Shown in pieces: positions 8,111 to 16,340 of a stretch of DNA of 64,000 nucleotides (position 1 is the stretch's first letter; the number at the start of each line of letters is the position of its first letter). The DNA lies in the NCBI RefSeq assembly GCF_963668215.1, contig NZ_OY764190.1:6262001-6326000 (forward strand). The letters run 5' to 3'. The translations under genes and the position numbers were made by a program. A model generated the notes under the pieces. The model did no database searches, was not told where the DNA came from, and was given only the letters and a program-made list of their open reading frames with translations. This stretch comes from an uncultured Desulfosarcina sp. (GTDB lineage: Bacteria; Desulfobacterota; Desulfobacteria; Desulfobacterales; Desulfosarcinaceae).

Positions 8111-8455
8111 TCACTTTTTACCTTTGATCGGCCCCTTGCAGTTCACCTTGGCATCCAACCGGCCGCCGGCTTCCACAACCAGGTCCCCGCACACGATCTC
8201 GCCCGAGCATTTCCCTGTTGACAGAATCACCAATTGCCCCGCAGTTTCCACCCGGCCTTCGAAACTGCCGCCCACGGTCATGGTCTGGGCGTGAGTGTCC
8301 GCCGCGATATGCCCCTCCTCGCTGATCACCACGCTGTCGCCGGAAAGGGTGCCTTTAACGGCGCCTTTAACGACCAGGTTGCCGTTGCCCACAACAGAAC
8401 CTTCTACGGTCATTCCCTTGTCGATGATGGAAAACTTGCTGCCTTTATCCTTCAC
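8111..8455 (-). CDS. Bactofilin family cytoskeletal protein
   Basis: Polymer-forming cytoskeletal protein (DUF583), 114 aa, the normal size for a bactofilin core. The whole sequence is a run of short beta-helix rungs with Gly/Val/Ile periodicity: GMTVEGSVVGNGNLVVKGAVKGTLSGDSVVISEEGHI and so on. The short charged tails have no membrane segment. Members polymerise without nucleotide and position wall or polarity factors. It lies 62 bp after a membrane protein whose C-terminus ends in the same operon, so the two may act together at the envelope. Confidence 0.92.
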   Translation of the reverse strand: MKDKGSKFSIIDKGMTVEGSVVGNGNLVVKGAVKGTLSGDSVVISEEGHIAADTHAQTMTVGGSFEGRVETAGQLVILSTGKCSGEIVCGDLVVEAGGRLDAKVNCKGPIKGKK

Positions 8456-8517
8456 GGTCTATCTCCTGGTCACGGGTTCTCATTGGATGCCGCCGGATTC
8501 AACGACGCAAGGAACGT

Positions 8518-10062
8518 TTAAAACCGGGCCCGGCCGTCTATCCCGGCGGCCGGTGAGGCGTCATCTGTCAAAGAAGGATCTTCGGCCGGCTCGACGGCCG
8601 GGGTTTCCTGAACAATGGTTTCAGAGCCCGGAGCCTCCCCGGCAGCCTTCGGCGGACTTGCCGTTTCCGGGGGCAGCGGCGCGGCGGACGGTTCTTCCCG
8701 ACTAGCGGGCGAAGGTGTCGGCGGTGCGGGAAAGCTGACGGGGACTGTCTCTTCCAGCAACATCATTCCGGAGGTGTCGAATACATAAATCGTGGCCGAT
8801 TGGTAAACCGAAGGGTCGGCCACCTCGCGGGCCTTGATCTCCATATCCCTGAACCGCGAAATCCGGAATGCCCGGCCCCGATTCCCTTCCGGTTGACCGT
8901 CCGCCATTTTTACTTGCGGCATGGTCATCCACGAACCCTGATCGGCCTGCGCGGTTTTCAGGACGATCACGCAACGTCCGGCCACGGGAGAAGAACTGTC
9001 GCCCATGTTTTTGACCCGAAAGCGTGCTTTGAGGGTTTTGTTGCCCGCATCGTGGGTCAGGACAAGATCGGCCACGGCTATCGTGGCTTTTTCCGGAACC
9101 GCCGCAGCAACCGTTTCACCGGTGGGCTGACCTACCGATGGCTTTGCCGGCTCCGCTTGGGGCGTAGAAGCGGGTGGAGGAAGCGTTATCGGATAATCCT
9201 TTTCGACAATGGCATCTCCTGAAGGTCCGAACACATACAACCGGGCGGTGTCGAAAACGGACGGATCGATTTCCACCGGTGCCATGAGTTCCATGTCGAC
9301 AAATCGTGAAATGCTGAATGCCCGCCCGTTTTTCCCGTCGGGGATGCCGCCGGCCAGGGAGACCTTGGGCAGGGACAGCCAGGAATCGGGTTTCAGACTG
9401 TCGCTTTTCAACACCACCACACATTTCCCCGCTGCCTTGGATGATCCGGAGCCGTTATTTTTTACCCGGAAGCGGGCCATGAGGACTTTCTTCTGGGTGT
9501 CGTGCTCGACGGTCAGGTCGCCCAATGCGACCGCAGCCGGTTTCTCTTTTTCCTTTTTGGCGGACGGCGCGGCTTCGGGAGCATCCGCGGCGGCGGGTTT
9601 GGCGACTTTCTGCGGCGCTTCGGATGCCTCTTTCTCGGTTTCCCGGGCTGGAACGGCTTCGCTCGTGGTTTCCTCCTCCGGCAGGGATTCGTCCTTTTCA
9701 ACTTCCTCCGCGACGTCCGGCTGTTTCAGGGAGGATTGCCGCAAGCCCCGTTCGCGCCGTTTGGTAACCGGCAGTCCGGCCTCCTCCATGCGAACTTCCG
9801 CCAGCACCAGTTCAGCGGTGATCAGCTCGACCTCGCTCTTGTAGTGGTTCAACTGAAGGTTCGCATCGGCCAACAGGTCTTTTGTTTTCCCGTGTCTGAC
9901 TTTTTCCGCGGTCCACTGCCATCCCAGGCCGGCGCAAAGCAACCCCAAAAGCACCAGCAAAACGGCCAACGTCAATGCAATGCCCTTGATTCGCTTGAAC
10001 GGAACGATGCGCCCGTCGTCGGCGACCAGCAAAAGCTGCCATCGATTTTCGGGTTTTGCCAT
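8518..10062 (-). CDS. Membrane-anchored protein with two copies of an unnamed domain spaced exactly 150 residues
   Basis: 514 aa with unknown function. It has a short cytoplasmic N-terminus, one membrane helix at about residues 27-49, a coiled coil at about 52-95, then an acidic, Pro/Ala/Glu-rich linker. Two copies of a domain of about 117 residues follow (178-294 and 328-444). Both contain ARFRVKN (196 and 346), GRAF.ISRF.DME (247 and 397) and YVF..SG (276 and 426). The tail is Pro-rich. The layout resembles a bitopic periplasmic or coat-binding protein. Its gene lies between the SAM hydrolase and bactofilin genes, all on one strand. Confidence 0.75.
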   Translation of the reverse strand: MAKPENRWQLLLVADDGRIVPFKRIKGIALTLAVLLVLLGLLCAGLGWQWTAEKVRHGKTKDLLADANLQLNHYKSEVELITAELVLAEVRMEEAGLPVTKRRERGLRQSSLKQPDVAEEVEKDESLPEEETTSEAVPARETEKEASEAPQKVAKPAAADAPEAAPSAKKEKEKPAAVALGDLTVEHDTQKKVLMARFRVKNNGSGSSKAAGKCVVVLKSDSLKPDSWLSLPKVSLAGGIPDGKNGRAFSISRFVDMELMAPVEIDPSVFDTARLYVFGPSGDAIVEKDYPITLPPPASTPQAEPAKPSVGQPTGETVAAAVPEKATIAVADLVLTHDAGNKTLKARFRVKNMGDSSSPVAGRCVIVLKTAQADQGSWMTMPQVKMADGQPEGNRGRAFRISRFRDMEIKAREVADPSVYQSATIYVFDTSGMMLLEETVPVSFPAPPTPSPASREEPSAAPLPPETASPPKAAGEAPGSETIVQETPAVEPAEDPSLTDDASPAAGIDGRARF

Positions 10063-10092
10063 GGATCACACTTTCCTTTTTTCAATCCGCCG

Positions 10093-10908
10093 TCAAAGGA
10101 GTTGAACGCGAACCCGCCGATCCTTTCCGGTTGGCAGCATCTGCCGGGTGTTGCCGCAATTCACCGCGATCTCCAACAGTCCTCGGCTGCCGATTATGGC
10201 CAACGGCGCGTTTTTAACCGCCTGGTCATAGGAGTCGACGATGGCTCCGATGGTCGTGTCCGCCAGCGACACGATCGCGTGCCTGCCGGACGCCCCCTTG
10301 CAGAGCCGCGCGATGGCGCGCTCGTCGATATTGGTCATCAGATTGCCGAATCGATCGGCGGCGACCACCACGCCCTGGATACCATCTTTTATAGAAAAGC
10401 GGTATCGAGGCATTTTCCCCGCTACGATATCCGCAGAGTCGACCGGCGGCCCCAATTCGGCCAATGGCAGGCCGGCGGCCAGATGGGCGGCGACCGGTGC
10501 AAAGATGTCCCGCCCATGAAAGGTGCGGCTGACGGGAGTCAGAAAATAGCGTCGATTCTCCACCGAAACGACGTCGGCCTTCAAAGGATTCTTGAGCGCG
10601 CCTTCGATCAGGCCGTTATCCGGCACAACAAAGCGCCGGCCGCCGAAATCGGCAGCCAGAATCCGACGCCGCCCGCCCACCCCCGGATCCACGACAGCGA
10701 CAAAAACCGTACCTTCCGGGAAATAGGGCACCGCCGCCTGCAAGATAAAAGCCCCATGGACGACATTCTGCGGTTCAATCTGATGGCAGATGTCCACCAC
10801 GCGAATGTCGGGGTCGATCCCGGCGACCACTCCCTTCATGACCCCCACATATTCGTCGCAGGTGCCGAAATCGGTAAGCAGTGCAATCAGAGGCATGGGC
10901 CTTTTCAA
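10093..10908 (-). CDS. SAM hydroxide adenosyltransferase (DUF62, chlorinase/fluorinase fold)
   Basis: 271 aa. It matches the SAM-dependent halogenase/hydroxide adenosyltransferase family, with N-terminal LLTDFGTCDEYVGVMKGV, then VVDPGVGG, VPDNGLI, FHGRDIFAPVAAHLA and DRFGNLMTNI. Most bacterial members use hydroxide and split SAM to adenosine and methionine; halogenases are rare. The gene overlaps the end of ruvB by 4 bases and is followed by the duplicated-domain membrane protein. It is unlikely to take part in recombination. Confidence 0.9.
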   Translation of the reverse strand: MKRPMPLIALLTDFGTCDEYVGVMKGVVAGIDPDIRVVDICHQIEPQNVVHGAFILQAAVPYFPEGTVFVAVVDPGVGGRRRILAADFGGRRFVVPDNGLIEGALKNPLKADVVSVENRRYFLTPVSRTFHGRDIFAPVAAHLAAGLPLAELGPPVDSADIVAGKMPRYRFSIKDGIQGVVVAADRFGNLMTNIDERAIARLCKGASGRHAIVSLADTTIGAIVDSYDQAVKNAPLAIIGSRGLLEIAVNCGNTRQMLPTGKDRRVRVQLL

Positions 10909-11978
10909 AAAAGTTTCTGCTGCATCGGCATCTCCAGATGGCGAAAGGCCGATTCAGAGACCTTGCGGCCCGACGATGTCCGGATCACCATGCCGATTTT
11001 CAGCAGGTAGGGTTCCACCACGTCCACCAGGGTGTCGGTTTCCTCCTGCAAGGTGGCAGAAATCGCTTCGATTCCCACCGGCCCGCCGCCATAGTACTCG
11101 ATGATGGTTTTTAAATAACTGTGGTCCAGGCGGGTCAGGCCCAAGTTGTCGACCCCTTCCAATGTCAGGGCCGCTTCGACGGTAGAACGGCTGATGGCGC
11201 CGTCTCCCCGTACCTGGGCATAATCCCGAACCCGTTTGAGCAGCCGGTTGACAATCCTGGGCGTTCCGCGGGACCGTCTGGCCAGCTCCTCGGCGCCCGG
11301 TGCGTCGATCCCCACCCCGAGCAGGGCTGCCGACCGGGTCGTGATGCGAACCAGATCCTCGAGGCTGTAAAAATCGAGGTTCCGGAAAATGCCGAAGCGA
11401 TCCCGCAGCGGTGCGGAAAGCAGACCGACCCGGGTGGTTGCCCCCACCAGGGTGAAGCACTTCAGCCGATACCGGTGGCTGCGGGCATGAATCCCCTTGT
11501 CGAAAACGAAATCGACGGCAAAGTCCTCCATGGCCGGATAGAGAAATTCCTCCACGGTTTTGGGTGTCCGATGGATTTCGTCCACAAAGAGAACATCCCC
11601 TTCCCCCAGGTGCGTGAGAATCCCGATCAAATCACCGCCCTTTTCCAGGGCCGGCCCGGAGGTCACGGTCAACGTGCCCCCCATCTCGTTGGCGATGATG
11701 TGTGCCAGGGTGGTTTTTCCCAACCCCGGAGGGCCGTGAAACAGGACGTGCTCCAGGGGTTCGGATCGGAGTTTGGCCGCTTCGATGGCGATCTTCAAGG
11801 TCTCCACGACCTCGGCCTGGCCGATGTATTCGTCCAGCCGTTCGGGGCGCAGGGAGAGAATCTCGGGATCCCGGTCGTCGGGCTGGATGGCGCCTTTGAC
11901 GATGGACGTCTCGTCCGAACGATGGGTCAGGATTGAATCCGACATATCGGTGTCCGTATCCGGGTCAGCGACTTTCAT
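10905..11978 (-). CDS. ruvB: Holliday junction branch migration helicase RuvB
   Basis: 357-aa AAA+ motor that drives branch migration with RuvA. It has Walker A GPPGLGKTT at residues 82-90, Walker B with VDEIHR, and the C-terminal winged helix (GPVGIEAISATL...). I chose the ATG at 11978 because it lies behind GGGAG, six bases upstream, right after the ruvA stop. An internal ATG at residue 12 has no such site. It overlaps the SAM hydrolase gene. Confidence 0.98.
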   Translation of the reverse strand: MKVADPDTDTDMSDSILTHRSDETSIVKGAIQPDDRDPEILSLRPERLDEYIGQAEVVETLKIAIEAAKLRSEPLEHVLFHGPPGLGKTTLAHIIANEMGGTLTVTSGPALEKGGDLIGILTHLGEGDVLFVDEIHRTPKTVEEFLYPAMEDFAVDFVFDKGIHARSHRYRLKCFTLVGATTRVGLLSAPLRDRFGIFRNLDFYSLEDLVRITTRSAALLGVGIDAPGAEELARRSRGTPRIVNRLLKRVRDYAQVRGDGAISRSTVEAALTLEGVDNLGLTRLDHSYLKTIIEYYGGGPVGIEAISATLQEETDTLVDVVEPYLLKIGMVIRTSSGRKVSESAFRHLEMPMQQKLF

Positions 11979-11981
11979 TTT

Positions 11982-12599
11982 TTACTCCCGCTGACCGCGA
12001 TAGATTTCATCGAAAAGTTCTTCCGCCGCAGCGATGGTGCTATCGCGTTTCATCGCCTCGGAGATCATCTGCCTGGCATCGGTGGTTTTGTATCCCAACT
12101 GCGAAATCAAAACATCCATCACGACCTGGACAAAGTCCTCATCCACGGGGATCGATGCGTCGCCTTTCTCATGCCGGATCAGCGCGAATCGGTTCATCTT
12201 ACCCTTCAGGGAGGCCACAATTTTATGGGCCGTGCGCTCCCCGATACCGCTCAGCCTCTTCAACGTCTTGACATCGCCGCTTTCGATGGCATGGGCGATA
12301 TCTCCGACCGGGATATTCAACGCCTTGACGGCCTTTAAGGGACCGATGGCTTCGACCGAAATGAAGTACTGAAAGAACTCCTTTTCGGCTTCCAGGTTGA
12401 AACCGATCAATACCGGCTTGGGTTGACGCTCTGTCTGGTGGAAATAAATATGCAGGGCGATTTCGTCCCCGATCTCCTTTCCGGCCAAAGACTCCATCAC
12501 AACCACCGGGACCAGGATTTCGTAACCCACATGGCCCACCAGAAGCAGGATCCGGTCCTGCTCCTTTTTCATCAATCTGCCTTCCAGGTATCCGATCAT
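11982..12599 (-). CDS. ruvA: Holliday junction branch migration protein RuvA
   Basis: 205 aa with the three RuvA parts. The N-terminal OB domain is MIGYLEGRL...LLLVGHVGYEILVP. The tandem helix-hairpin-helix section follows (LKAVKALNIPVGDIAHAIESGDVKTLKRLSGIGERTAHKIV). The small C-terminal domain contacts RuvB. It forms the tetramer that holds the junction. It sits 3 bp before ruvB and is separated from ruvC by a 120-bp gap carrying a long inverted repeat. Confidence 0.97.
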   Translation of the reverse strand: MIGYLEGRLMKKEQDRILLLVGHVGYEILVPVVVMESLAGKEIGDEIALHIYFHQTERQPKPVLIGFNLEAEKEFFQYFISVEAIGPLKAVKALNIPVGDIAHAIESGDVKTLKRLSGIGERTAHKIVASLKGKMNRFALIRHEKGDASIPVDEDFVQVVMDVLISQLGYKTTDARQMISEAMKRDSTIAAAEELFDEIYRGQRE

Positions 12600-12621
12600 C
12601 TTTTAGCCTAACGTAGTTCCA

Positions 12622-12718
12622 ATCGGGTTTCAGATAATGCTTTGGGAGGGAGGAAGCTGTATTATCGAATACTGCGACGACCGATAACGTAGATCCAAAG
12701 CATTATCTGAAATCCGAT
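12622..12718. repeat. Long inverted repeat between ruvC and ruvA
   Basis: Arms of 24 nt at 12622-12645 and 12695-12718 match as reverse complements at 23 of 24 positions, and the exception still forms a G-T pair. Inside is a smaller repeat, TTATCG...CGATAA. The right arm ends next to the ruvC stop and there is no T-run on either side, so it is not a standard terminator. It could be a REP/MITE-like element or an mRNA structure separating ruvC from ruvAB. Confidence 0.8.
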
Positions 12719-12719
12719 C

Positions 12720-13196
12720 TCACCTGTGGCGGAACAGCCCGATTAATGCCAGCCCCAGTGCATCGGAGGCATGAAAGGGCCTGATCGGCGCTTTAGCGCC
12801 GAGGGTGCTGCGTACCGCCCGCTCCAGTTGCTCCTTGCTGGCCTTCCCGTTTCCGGTGAGGATCTGTTTGGCCTGGCGCACCGGCACCTCGGTCAGCGGG
12901 ATGCCGGACTGATTGCAGGCCAGCAGCAGCACCCCGCAGACCTTGCCCAGAACGATACCCGACTGGGGATATTTTTCAAGGGAAAAGACATCCTCGAGAA
13001 CCATGAGATCCGGCTTCTCATCGGCCAGGACCCGGCAGATCTTGGTGTAGATCCGCTCCAGACGATGTGGGACGGGCTCCTTTTTGGAGGTGGAGATGTT
13101 GCCGTAGGCATATTCGCAGACATCCAGCCCGCTGCCGCTAACGATGCCGATACCGGTATCCGCCAGGCCCGGATCGATGCCGAGTACTTTCATCAT
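12720..13196 (-). CDS. ruvC: Crossover junction endodeoxyribonuclease RuvC
   Basis: 158-aa Holliday junction resolvase of the RNase H fold. The start GIDPGLADTGIG carries the first catalytic Asp (residue 8). VLEDVFS supplies Glu, and the C-terminal HASDALGLAL holds the final acidic pair. It is the first gene of the ruvC-ruvA-ruvB run. The initial ATGATG offers two starts one codon apart. Confidence 0.97.
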   Translation of the reverse strand: MMKVLGIDPGLADTGIGIVSGSGLDVCEYAYGNISTSKKEPVPHRLERIYTKICRVLADEKPDLMVLEDVFSLEKYPQSGIVLGKVCGVLLLACNQSGIPLTEVPVRQAKQILTGNGKASKEQLERAVRSTLGAKAPIRPFHASDALGLALIGLFRHR

Positions 13197-13283
13197 GACC
13201 GGCTAACGCAACCCCGGTTTCCTCTTGCCGGGGCTGCAGGGGCTATAAAGGTAGGCCGGAAACCCATTCGTTGCACAGGGAAA

Positions 13284-14186
13284 TTACAAGGCTTCCAACT
13301 TCTGTTTGGCGATGGCAGCTTCATTGGTACTGGGATACTTGTCGATCAGTTCTTTGAGTACCAGGCGGGCGTTGTTGGTTTCTCCGATTTTCACGAAAGC
13401 CAATCCCTGCTTCAGCAATGCCGCCGGGATCTTGTTGCCCGAAGGATATTTCTCAATCACTTTCTGGTATTCAAGGATGGCCTTCTCATACCACTTTTCC
13501 CGGTAATAGGTTTCGCCGATCCAGAACTGGGCGTTGTCGGCCTGCTGGGATGCGGGGTAGGTCGTAATCAGTTGCTCGAAGCCCTTCCTGGACGCTTCCA
13601 GACGACCGTCGTCAAAGGCGCGTTTGGCCTCCAGGTAAAGGGCCTGGTCTGAAGCCGGCTTTGCGGCGGCGGCCTTGGCCGGTGGTTTCGATGGTTGAGT
13701 CGTTTTGCGGGCTCCTGAGCCTTCCAGATTCAGATATTGATCGATCGTTTCGATCCGCTTCTGGATGGCGGCCGAATCGGCGGCCAGCCGATCCATGCGT
13801 TCCTGATTCTTCTGCTGGATCTCCTCGTATCCTTTGATCTTTTTATTGACCAGGTAATCCATCTCCTCCATTTGCCCGGAGAACGTTTGGGTTTCCTGTC
13901 GAAGGGCGTCGAGTTGGGCCGCCAGCTCGGCATACTGCGCCCTGAGGGCCACCTCGTCTTCCCGGCGATTCTGATCCAACCCCTCTACCCGGCTGGAGAT
14001 ATTCTTTTTGGCTTCGAGCAGGTCGCGGTTGAGCTGCTGCAATTCGCGATTCTGCTTTTCCAGCTCCGAATTTCTCCGCTCCAGAGCGGAAAGACGGTGA
14101 TCCAGCGTATAAACGTCGTCTTGAAGTGCGCATCCGCAAAACAATACCACCGCTGCCAGTCCGATTCGCAATACGTGGCTTCTCAT
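13284..14186 (-). CDS. cpoB: Tol-Pal system protein CpoB (YbgF)
   Basis: Periplasmic coordinator of outer-membrane constriction and peptidoglycan synthesis, about 300 aa. The ATG at 14186 is chosen because GGAGG lies six bases before it; a frame extending to 14300 only runs through a hairpin region. A lipoprotein-like signal (VLFCGCALQ) is followed by a long coiled coil (about residues 25-155), then a linker, then three TPR repeats (ALYLEAKRAFDDGRLEAS..., QFWIGETYYREKWYEKAI..., LKQGLAFVKIGETNNA). The coiled coil is longer than in the E. coli protein. It is the last gene of the tol operon. Confidence 0.92.
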   Translation of the reverse strand: MRSHVLRIGLAAVVLFCGCALQDDVYTLDHRLSALERRNSELEKQNRELQQLNRDLLEAKKNISSRVEGLDQNRREDEVALRAQYAELAAQLDALRQETQTFSGQMEEMDYLVNKKIKGYEEIQQKNQERMDRLAADSAAIQKRIETIDQYLNLEGSGARKTTQPSKPPAKAAAAKPASDQALYLEAKRAFDDGRLEASRKGFEQLITTYPASQQADNAQFWIGETYYREKWYEKAILEYQKVIEKYPSGNKIPAALLKQGLAFVKIGETNNARLVLKELIDKYPSTNEAAIAKQKLEAL

Positions 14187-14253
14187 GGTCATCCTCCCGC
14201 GATGCCGCCGGTCGAGGGCACACTTCGGCCGACACCCATTGCCGCCCAATACA

Positions 14254-14298
14254 GAATATGCAGCAACGGCCGGACTTTCAGCCGAATGCTGCATATTC
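14254..14298. repeat. Stem-loop between pal and cpoB
   Basis: Perfect 12-bp arms GAATATGCAGCA (14254-14265) and TGCTGCATATTC (14287-14298) enclose a second stem, CGGC/GCCG (14267-14270 and 14281-14284). On the transcribed strand the T-run lies before, not after, the stem, so it is probably an mRNA-stabilising or processing hairpin within the operon rather than a terminator. Confidence 0.7.
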
Positions 14299-14321
14299 AT
14301 AGGTCTATCCGTAAAAAAAAC

Positions 14322-14918
14322 TTATTCGATAGCGAAAGCGGCGCGTCGGTTCTTGGCCCAGGCTTCTTCGTTCTTGCCCATGTCGACCGGACGTTCTTCG
14401 CCATAGCTGATGGTGGTCATGCGCGCACCGGAAATTCCCAGGTTGACCAGGAAGGTCTTGGCGCTTTCGGCACGGCGCTCGCCCAAAGCCAAGTTGTAGG
14501 CGTTGGTCCCTCTTTCGTCACAGTGCCCCTCGATAACCACATTGGCATCGGGATTGGCTCTCATCCACACGGCTTTTTCCTTCAGCAGATCCTGAGCCTG
14601 ATAGGTTAAAACGGAGCTGTCGAAGTCAAAATAGACGTTTTCGTTGAGGAAACGGTTCTTGGCCATCGCCAGATCCCGCGCCATGGCCTCGTCTTTCAGT
14701 TGCTGGGCGCGTTCGGCAGCCAGACGTTCCTCTTCCAGTTGTTTCTGGCGTTCCAGTTCCGCCTGTTTCGCTAACTCGGCCTGACGGGCGGCATCATCGC
14801 CAGCCGTGTCGGTGGTCGAAGGTTCCGTGGAAACGGTTTTTTTGGCACAGGAAACGGTAAACAGCATGGCGGGTACGATCAACACCAATGCCAAAACAAT
14901 CCACTTTCTTTTCATCAT
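14322..14918 (-). CDS. pal: Peptidoglycan-associated lipoprotein Pal
   Basis: 198-aa outer-membrane lipoprotein that ties the outer membrane to peptidoglycan and binds TolB. There is a signal peptide with lipobox SC at about residue 24, then an Ala/Glu/Gln-rich coiled segment (about 45-85). The OmpA-like domain has the family pattern VYFDFDSSVLTYQAQDLLKEKAVWM, then IEGHCDERGTNAYNLALGERRAESAKTFLVNLGI. Shine-Dalgarno AGGAGG precedes ATGATG. It is the fifth gene of the tol operon. Confidence 0.97.
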   Translation of the reverse strand: MMKRKWIVLALVLIVPAMLFTVSCAKKTVSTEPSTTDTAGDDAARQAELAKQAELERQKQLEEERLAAERAQQLKDEAMARDLAMAKNRFLNENVYFDFDSSVLTYQAQDLLKEKAVWMRANPDANVVIEGHCDERGTNAYNLALGERRAESAKTFLVNLGISGARMTTISYGEERPVDMGKNEEAWAKNRRAAFAIE

Positions 14919-14948
14919 CTTCTCCTCCTTTTCGGGTACGGATTCGAT

Positions 14949-16268
14949 TCATGGGGTTACGATATTCGGAGACCACTTGGGGTTGGTCTGCTCACCGGGC
15001 AAAGTGAGCAGACGTCTTTGGTCGGTTCCGTAAGCGGTCATCACGTAAATCCTGCTTTTTCCCTCCCGCGTCGAGCTGAATGCAATCAGGCTTCCGTCCG
15101 GCGACCATGTGGGCGCCTCGTTGCTGCCCTGATTTTCGGTCAACTGCACGGCTTCGCCGCTTTCGGGGTCGATGCTAAAAATATCGATGACGCCACTTTT
15201 CATGGCGGAATAAGCAATTCGATCTCCCTTGGGAGACCAACTGGGCTGGGTATTGTAACGGCCTTCGAACGTCAACCGTTGAACCCGGCCGGAAACAGTG
15301 TCGAGAATATAAATTTGGGGATTGCCCGCCCGCCTGGAAACGAATGCCAGGCGTTTTCCATCCGGCGCCCACGTTGGCTCCCCGTCAATCCCCACACTGT
15401 TTGTCAATCTTTTAATCACTTTCCCATTTCCGGTCAACAAATAAATTTCCAGGTCACCGGAAAAGGAAAGGCTTGCAGCCAGCTCGAACTGACCGGGGAC
15501 CCATGCCGCCACCGCCTGCAGGCCCGGCTTGTCGACGCCCGCCCAGCGCTTCTCTTTGACGTTCTGGATGCGGATTCGCGGGCGTTTGTCCGCATAGGTG
15601 GTGTAGGCAATCCAGCGGCCGTCCGATGACCAGTCGGGAAACAACGAGATGCTGTTGTGCCGGGTAAACTGCTGCACGTTGCTGCCGTCGAAATCACTCA
15701 GGTAAATCTCCTTGTGACCGGTGCCATTGGAGACGAACGCCAGCTTCGAATCAAAAAAGCCTCGGCTGCCGGTGATGGCAAAGACCACCTCGGAGCAAAA
15801 GCGCCGCGCCACCCGGTTGTAGTCGTCCGGCTTGCCGCGGTAGCGTTTGCCCACCAGCATCTTCTGTTTAACGGTGTCGAACAGGCGCAGTTCGAACTGC
15901 GCCTCTCCCTCGCGAATCTCCACCCCTCCCGTCACCAGCATCTCGGCCCCGATGACGGTCCAGTTCCGGTAGCGGATGCCGGCGCCGGTAATGTCCATGG
16001 TTTGGGGATCTTCCAAGAAAGCGGCCGGGTCGCTGATGGTAAAATAACCTGTAAATTCAAGATAATAGGCCAAACGTTGGGCCGCGGACGCGGCCGTGCG
16101 CATTGCCGCGGGATCCTGGGCGGGAACCTTGAAAACCGGCACTGCGATGGGCGTTTTGCGCAAAAAAGGATTGGAGATGTCGATATAATTGTATTGGGCC
16201 GCTGTGACCGATACAGGCAGCAACACCAGCAAAACGGACCAGAAAGATATCCATCGGTTGAAAATCAT
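14949..16268 (-). CDS. tolB: Tol-Pal translocation protein TolB
   Basis: 439-aa periplasmic protein with an N-terminal signal peptide (residues 1-24). An N-terminal alpha/beta domain follows (KTPIAVPVFKVPAQDPAAM...). The C-terminal six-bladed beta-propeller shows repeated SPDG/APDGKRLAFVS.R.G.PQIY.L blades. It links Pal to TolA in the periplasm. It lies between tolA and pal, the usual order. Confidence 0.97.
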   Translation of the reverse strand: MIFNRWISFWSVLLVLLPVSVTAAQYNYIDISNPFLRKTPIAVPVFKVPAQDPAAMRTAASAAQRLAYYLEFTGYFTISDPAAFLEDPQTMDITGAGIRYRNWTVIGAEMLVTGGVEIREGEAQFELRLFDTVKQKMLVGKRYRGKPDDYNRVARRFCSEVVFAITGSRGFFDSKLAFVSNGTGHKEIYLSDFDGSNVQQFTRHNSISLFPDWSSDGRWIAYTTYADKRPRIRIQNVKEKRWAGVDKPGLQAVAAWVPGQFELAASLSFSGDLEIYLLTGNGKVIKRLTNSVGIDGEPTWAPDGKRLAFVSRRAGNPQIYILDTVSGRVQRLTFEGRYNTQPSWSPKGDRIAYSAMKSGVIDIFSIDPESGEAVQLTENQGSNEAPTWSPDGSLIAFSSTREGKSRIYVMTAYGTDQRRLLTLPGEQTNPKWSPNIVTP

Positions 16269-16340
16269 AGCAAAACGCGTTCCTCGGCTTGTGGTTGATG
16301 TGCGAACGGTGTCATACCTGTCCTTTCTGGTTACTATCGG

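Noticed and set aside
14187..14300. N-terminal extension of CpoB to 14300
   Set aside because: The extra residues come from the inverted repeat region, lack a ribosome site and would bury the signal peptide.
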